Shown here one piece after another: positions 59,746-64,000 of a DNA stretch of 64,000 nucleotides (position 1 is the first letter of the stretch; the number at the start of each line of letters is the position of its first letter). Both the position numbers and the translations under genes were made by a program. The stretch lies in the NCBI GenBank assembly GCA_965198655.1, contig OZ240668.1:434001-498000 (forward strand), given 5' to 3'. This stretch comes from Lichenicola sp965198655 (GTDB lineage Bacteria > Pseudomonadota > Alphaproteobacteria > Acetobacterales > Acetobacteraceae). Under the pieces are notes generated by a model. The model had not been told where the DNA came from, ran no database searches, and worked only from the letters and a program-made list of their open reading frames with translations.

Positions 59746-59811
59746 GGAATGCTCCGGCCGGCTGGTGGCCGGAGCGGACGGGATGGACGGATCATCCTGC
59801 GCTCGCTCGGG

Positions 59812-61143
59812 TCAGTGGCGGCTACCGGAAGCCGGCGGCCCGGATGGGGGTGACAGCGCCTTCGCGGCGGCCACGCCGGACCTCATTGCACCTTCAATGG
59901 TGGCGGGCAAGCCTGTGGCGGTCCAGTCGCCGGCCAGCACGAGGTTCGCGACCGCGGTGCGACATTCCGGCCGCAGTCGCTCCTGCGCCGGGGTGGCGGC
60001 GAAGGTGGCGCGCTTCTCCCGCACCACGCGATGCGGCGGCAGCGCCTCCGGCAGCGCGTCGGCCGGCGCACCCGGACGCAGGAACGGCCCCACCACCGCG
60101 CGCAGCTCGCGCCAGATCGTGGCGGCGAGCGCGTCCGGCGCTTGGTCGGCCAGGTGGTTGGCGGCACTCACCGTCACCGACAGGATGCCGGGCTTGACGA
60201 ACACCCACTCGGTCAGACCGCCGACCACGCCGGCGAAGCGCGCCTGCGCCAGGCTGCCGCGCAGGTGTCCGGCCACCTCGGCGCGGTAGTGCAGGTTCAG
60301 GATGCTTTCGAACGCGTCCGGCACCACCAGCCCCGGCAGCGCTGCCGACGCCACGTCGCGGACCGACTGCGCCGGCAGCGCCAGCACCACCGCATCCTCC
60401 GCCTCCAGCGCCACCTCCCCGCCGGACAGGAGCAGGCGGTCGACCCGGCCCTTCGCCATGCCGAGCCCGGCCACCCGGGCACCCGTGCGCAGGACCGCGC
60501 CCAGCGCGTCCAGCCGGGCCAGCGCCGGGTCCACCAGCGTCTCGGACAGCCCCTCGCGCGGGAACCAGGGGATGCAGGCCGATCCGCCCTTGGCCATGCT
60601 TTCCCGCATCACCCGCCCCATCAGCGCGGCGCTGCCCTGCTCCGGCCGGGTGTTCAGCACCGACACCGCCAGCGGCACCATCAGCCGGTCCGCCAGCGCG
60701 CCGGGCCGCAGGCAGTCCGCCACCACCGCGTCGGGTCCGGCCCGCATCAGCCGCAGGAGCCCGCCGAGCTCGCCGAGCCGCATCCCCGGCACACGGCGGC
60801 CACGCGCCAGCACCCACCACGGCACCCGCCCGTCGGACAGACGCAGCGTCCAGCCGAGCCCGGCGGCGAGGTCGTGGAACGGGAAGATCGGCTCGCCCGG
60901 CCCGACCAGGCTGTCCCGCGCGCCGGTGCGGTCGAGGTAGTCGAACACGGTGCAGTTGGCGGACAGCAGCAGGTGGTTGCCGTTGTCGAGCCGGCAGCCG
61001 AGGTGCCGGTCGTGGTAGGAGCGTGCGCGTCCGCCGCAGGCGGGGCCGGCCTCGTACACCACCACCCGGCGCCCCGCTTCCGCCAGGGCGAGCGCTGCCG
61101 ACAGCCCGGCCAGGCCACCGCCGATCACGTGCACGGTGCTCAT
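59812..61143 (-). CDS. hpnE: Squalene-associated FAD-dependent desaturase HpnE
   Basis: Flavoprotein that reduces hydroxysqualene to squalene. About 443 residues: Rossmann FAD motif VHVIGGGLAGLSAALALAEAG (4-24) with the acidic YEAGPACGGRARS, the amino-oxidase core, and the C-terminal FAD segment NLVLAGDWTATGLPATIEGAMRSG. ATG 61143 is chosen since it starts at the FAD motif; an in-frame start at 61263 would extend into hpnD. The C-terminal tail is Ser/Pro-rich. Gap to hpnD is 34 bases. Confidence 0.95.
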   Translation of the reverse strand: MSTVHVIGGGLAGLSAALALAEAGRRVVVYEAGPACGGRARSYHDRHLGCRLDNGNHLLLSANCTVFDYLDRTGARDSLVGPGEPIFPFHDLAAGLGWTLRLSDGRVPWWVLARGRRVPGMRLGELGGLLRLMRAGPDAVVADCLRPGALADRLMVPLAVSVLNTRPEQGSAALMGRVMRESMAKGGSACIPWFPREGLSETLVDPALARLDALGAVLRTGARVAGLGMAKGRVDRLLLSGGEVALEAEDAVVLALPAQSVRDVASAALPGLVVPDAFESILNLHYRAEVAGHLRGSLAQARFAGVVGGLTEWVFVKPGILSVTVSAANHLADQAPDALAATIWRELRAVVGPFLRPGAPADALPEALPPHRVVREKRATFAATPAQERLRPECRTAVANLVLAGDWTATGLPATIEGAMRSGVAAAKALSPPSGPPASGSRH

Positions 61144-61177
61144 GCCGTTCAAGCCGGGGTCGCTCAAGATGGGCCGC

Positions 61178-62035
61178 TCAAACCGGCAGCACGGCGCGCG
61201 AGGCGACCAGCAGCTTGCGCCAGCGCGGCACCGACACCCGCCGCGCCGGCTCGCGCCAGCCATTGGCGATCAGGGTGGCCAGGATCGCGCCGTAGCCCGT
61301 CGCCATCAGCCGCGCCGGCCGCATCGCCCGGCGGTCGCAGCGCCGCATCGCCGCCCAGGCGGCGGCGAAATGCGTCTCCGCATGCCCTGCCAGGTCGCGG
61401 CACGCGTGCGGCAGGGCGGGGGAGGCCAGCGCCGCCGGGGGATCGTGCGGCACCCCAGCCCGGTCCAGCGCCTCCGCCGGCAGGTACAGGCGGCCGCGTT
61501 CGGCGTCCTCGCCGAGGTCGCGCAGGATGTTGGTGATCTGCAGCGCCCGGCCGAGATGGTGCGCGACCTCCTCCGCCGCCGCCGACGTGTCCCCGAACGC
61601 CCGCACCGACAGCCGGCCGACCGCCGACGCCACGCGGTCGCAGTACAGGTCGAAGGTGGCGAGGGGGGGTGCCACGATCACCGCCTCGGCGTCCATCTGC
61701 ATGCCGTCGATCACCGCGTCGAAATCCGCCTGGCGCAGGGAGTAATGCCGGATCGCCGCCAGCAGCACCCGGTCCAGCGGGTCGGCGGCGATGCCGCCAT
61801 ACAGGGCGCCGATCCGGCGGCGCCAGGCCTCGAGCCGCGGCAGCTTGTCGGCGAACGGCGCCTCCTCGTCGGCCACGTCGTCCACCAGGCGGCAGAAGGC
61901 GTAGATCGCGAACATGGCGTAGCGGCGGTCCGGCGGCAGCACGCGCATGCCGCGGCCGAACGAGGTGCCGGAGCGGCGCACGATCTCCGCGACCGAAGCC
62001 AGGTCGGCCGCGGTGCATCCGAGCGGCCCGGTCAC
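61178..62035 (-). CDS. hpnD: Presqualene diphosphate synthase HpnD
   Basis: Joins two farnesyl diphosphates into presqualene diphosphate. About 285 residues of the squalene/phytoene synthase fold with both Asp-rich motifs, FCRLVDDVADE and LQITNILRDLGEDAERGRLYLP, and the conserved YCDRVASAVG. The likely start is GTG 62035, which overlaps the hpnC stop as GTGA; there is no in-frame ATG between it and the fold. HpnC, HpnD and HpnE together make squalene in three steps. Confidence 0.95.
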   Translation of the reverse strand: MTGPLGCTAADLASVAEIVRRSGTSFGRGMRVLPPDRRYAMFAIYAFCRLVDDVADEEAPFADKLPRLEAWRRRIGALYGGIAADPLDRVLLAAIRHYSLRQADFDAVIDGMQMDAEAVIVAPPLATFDLYCDRVASAVGRLSVRAFGDTSAAAEEVAHHLGRALQITNILRDLGEDAERGRLYLPAEALDRAGVPHDPPAALASPALPHACRDLAGHAETHFAAAWAAMRRCDRRAMRPARLMATGYGAILATLIANGWREPARRVSVPRWRKLLVASRAVLPV

Positions 62036-62904
62036 CGCAGGTGCCGCAGTGCGACGAGGAGGCTGCGCGCGGCGTCGCCGCGCCGGAGCCGGACCCGGCC
62101 GGCCAGCGGGTCCTCGCGTCGCAGCCGGTGCGCCAGCCGGTGCGACAAGGCGACGATCACCGCGGCCTCCAGGCGCATGCGCCGGTCCCGGATCGCGCCC
62201 GGCAGGCTTGAGGCCACCCGGTTCAGCCGGTCCACCTCGTGCAGGCAACGGTCCAGCACCCGGCGCAGCCCTGGACCTGTGCGCTCCCAGCGCACGGCGT
62301 CCACGTCCTCGCCCGCATCGCGCAGCCAGTCCCGCGGCAGGTAGCAGCGGTCGAGGGTCTCCAAGTCGTCGCGGCAATCCTGCAGGTGGTTGAGCACCTG
62401 CAGCGCGGTGCACAGCGCGTTTGAGCCCGGATGGCTTCCGGGACCCTCGCCGTGCAGGTCGAGCAGGTAGAGCCCGACCGGGTTGGCCGAGTAGCGGCAG
62501 TACTCGACCAGCTCGTCCCAACTGTCGTAGCGGCGCTTCACCGCGTCCTGCCGGAACGCCACGAGGAGGTCGGTGCCGCGCGCCGGGCTGATGCCGGTCT
62601 CGGCCAGGCTGGCGCGCAGCCGCACCGCACTCGCCGCTTCCCCGCGCCCGGCGGCGCCGTCACGGTTCGCCGGCCGGCCCAGCAGCAGCGCTTCCATGGC
62701 GTCCAGCCGCGCCAGCTTGTCTTCCGCGGGCAGCACGGCGTTGTCGGCGATGTCGTCGATCGCGCGGGCGAAGGCGTAGTACGCATGGACGTGCGGACGC
62801 AGCCGGGGGGCGATCAGCGCCGAGCCCACGGGGAAGTTCTCGTCCGCGCGCCCCTTGCCGGACGACGCGTCGGCGGGCTCGGCCAGCTCCAGGACGGCGT
62901 TCAT
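62032..62904 (-). CDS. hpnC: Hydroxysqualene synthase HpnC
   Basis: Converts presqualene diphosphate to hydroxysqualene. 290 residues of the squalene-synthase fold with ENFPVGSALIAPRLRPHVHAYYAFARAIDDIADN (first Asp-rich motif), YCRYSANPVGLYLLDL and LQVLNHLQDCRDDLETLDRCYLPRDWL (second motif). The ENFPVGS opening is characteristic of HpnC. ATG 62904 starts the conserved part; a longer reading to 63150 is Arg/Cys-rich and not coding-like. The stop overlaps hpnD. Confidence 0.95.
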   Translation of the reverse strand: MNAVLELAEPADASSGKGRADENFPVGSALIAPRLRPHVHAYYAFARAIDDIADNAVLPAEDKLARLDAMEALLLGRPANRDGAAGRGEAASAVRLRASLAETGISPARGTDLLVAFRQDAVKRRYDSWDELVEYCRYSANPVGLYLLDLHGEGPGSHPGSNALCTALQVLNHLQDCRDDLETLDRCYLPRDWLRDAGEDVDAVRWERTGPGLRRVLDRCLHEVDRLNRVASSLPGAIRDRRMRLEAAVIVALSHRLAHRLRREDPLAGRVRLRRGDAARSLLVALRHLR

Positions 62905-62929
62905 GCGCCGGGCTCCACGCGCCAAACAT

Positions 62930-64000
62930 TCATGCGACGGTCGCGTCCTTCCCGCCGTCGCGATAGGCGCGGCTCTTCCAGACCACGCCGCGACCCCGAT
63001 GATGGTCCACGGCCGATCCGATCGTGGCCAGGGTGTAGAACGACGCGATCGGGGGCAGCAACAGCGCCCAGGCCGGGGACAAGCGGAACCGGCGCAGCGT
63101 CGGCAGGAACGAGGCCGTGGACAGCGCCCAGGCGGCGCCGCCGACGGCACGCGCCGCCCCGTGCCCAGCCAGCAGCGTCCACAGCGGCGCGATCCACACC
63201 AGCACCATGCCGCCCACGGTGCCCGCCAGCAGCAGCGGGGAGAAGCGGAGCTGCACGTAGGCGGTGCGCGCCACCATGCGCCACACGTCGGCGGCTCCGG
63301 GATAGGGGCGGATCGAGCGCGCCAGCATCGAGTGCCCGAGCCAGATCGCGCCGCCGCTGCGCTTGACCCGCACCGCCAGCGTCACGTCGTCGATCAGCGC
63401 GCCGCGCAGCGCCTCGATGCCGCCGATGCGGGCGAGTGCGGTGCGCCGGATCAGCACCGTGCCGCCCGCCGCCGCCGCGGTGCGGCGACGCGGATCGTTC
63501 ACCCGGGCGAACGGGTAGAGCAACTGGAAGAAGAACACGAAGGCCGGCACCAGCGCCCGCTCGGCCGGGCTCTCGCAGTTCAGCGCCACCATCTCCGACA
63601 CCTGGTCGAGCCCGGAGCGCTCCGCCTTGTCCACCAGGGTGGACAGGTGCGACGGCGCGTGGGTGATGTCGGCGTCGCACAACAGGAGGTAGCCGTGCTC
63701 GCCCGCGTCGAGCCCCCCGTCGAGCCGCCGTGCCGCCGCCACCCCCTGCGCCAGCGCCCACAGCTTGCCGCTCCAGCCGGGCGGACGCGCAGCACCGTCC
63801 AGCACCACGAGCCGGTCCGGGGCCGCCCCGAGCCCTCGTGCGACCTGGCCGGTGCCGTCGGTGCTGCGGTCGTCCACCAGCACGATACGGAACGGTCCCG
63901 GATAATCCTGCGCCAGCAGCGAGCCGAGGCAGGCGGCGACGTGCTCGGCCTCGTCGCGCGCCGGGATCACCACCGAGACCGGCGGCCAAACCCGGTCCGG
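62930..64000 (-). CDS. hpnB: Hopanoid-associated glycosyltransferase HpnB, N-terminus outside window
   Basis: GT2-family membrane glycosyltransferase of hopanoid clusters. The frame is open at the right edge (PPVSVVIPARDEAEHVAACLGSLLAQDYPG), so the N-terminus, probably with a first membrane helix, is missing. Visible motifs: VLVDDRSTDGTGQ, LWALAQGV, LLLCDADITHAPSHLS, DDVTLAVRVKRSGG. The C-terminal third has several hydrophobic helices (LAGTVGGMVLVWIAPLWTLLAG, LLLPPIASFYTLATIGSAV). 25 bases separate it from hpnC; the start lies beyond 64000. Confidence 0.92.
   Translation of the reverse strand, partial: PDRVWPPVSVVIPARDEAEHVAACLGSLLAQDYPGPFRIVLVDDRSTDGTGQVARGLGAAPDRLVVLDGAARPPGWSGKLWALAQGVAAARRLDGGLDAGEHGYLLLCDADITHAPSHLSTLVDKAERSGLDQVSEMVALNCESPAERALVPAFVFFFQLLYPFARVNDPRRRTAAAAGGTVLIRRTALARIGGIEALRGALIDDVTLAVRVKRSGGAIWLGHSMLARSIRPYPGAADVWRMVARTAYVQLRFSPLLLAGTVGGMVLVWIAPLWTLLAGHGAARAVGGAAWALSTASFLPTLRRFRLSPAWALLLPPIASFYTLATIGSAVDHHRGRGVVWKSRAYRDGGKDATVA

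Overview
The window is high-GC DNA with strong third-position G/C bias and dense, mostly collinear genes. It looks like a chromosomal segment of an alphaproteobacterium, most likely an acetic-acid-bacterium relative (Acetobacteraceae, Rhodospirillales). The reasons are a hopanoid operon in the order hpnB-C-D-E-shc-hpnG, a type II secretion cluster in the order I-J-L-M-N-D-K, CMP-Kdo synthesis genes, two possible CtrA boxes, and GC-rich palindromic intergenic repeats. The taxon is an inference; there is no rRNA in the window. No tRNA, IS element, CRISPR array or phage block was seen.

Layout. (1) 1-4.05 kb, minus strand: an M16 zinc peptidase cut by the left edge, an intergenic repeat, and a membrane-anchored protein with a restriction-endonuclease-like C-terminal domain. 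(2) 4.19-10.93 kb, plus: type II secretion genes gspI, J, L, M, N/C-like, D and K in a tightly overlapping operon; gspE, F, G and H are not in the window. (3) 10.95-16.2 kb: a visibly lower-GC patch with a methyltransferase, a secreted beta-helix-like protein and a TPR-glycosyltransferase. (4) 16.2-19.5 kb: GDP-mannose dehydratase, a GDP-4-keto-6-deoxymannose reductase-like SDR (together GDP-rhamnose supply) and peptidase T, then on the minus strand a second membrane-anchored endonuclease-like protein. (5) 20.9-29.1 kb: one giant 2736-residue repetitive protein with a Gly/Asp-rich C-terminus, a probable type I-secreted surface protein. (6) 29.35-54.0 kb: a long exopolysaccharide/LPS region with galE, two GT2-GT4 gene pairs, a protein of unknown function, the Kdo set kdsA-kdsB-kdsD, a pyruvyltransferase-like gene, a GT14-like gene, large multidomain glycosyltransferases, a GH4 glycosidase fusion and an AlgX/AlgJ-like protein. 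(7) 54.2-64.0 kb, minus: a GT2-GT2 protein followed upstream by the hopanoid operon, ending inside hpnB at the right edge.

How it fits together. Most genes serve the cell envelope: precursor supply (galE, gmd, rmd-like, kds genes), assembly and decoration of polysaccharide (many glycosyltransferases, pyruvyl- and acetyl-transferase-like proteins), export machinery (T2SS) with likely secreted substrates, and outer-membrane hopanoids. A small beta-type domain carrying a Gly-Trp core recurs in at least five proteins of region 6-7, attached to different catalytic domains.

The most unusual items are the pair of signal peptide/TM/Mrr-like proteins, the giant protein with two perfectly duplicated kilobase blocks around a divergent 300-bp patch, the recurring Gly-Trp domain including its fusion to a GH4 enzyme, a dispersed 105-bp element that supplies the stop codon of both genes it abuts, and an AlgX/AlgJ-like protein that has apparently lost its catalytic Asp-His pair.
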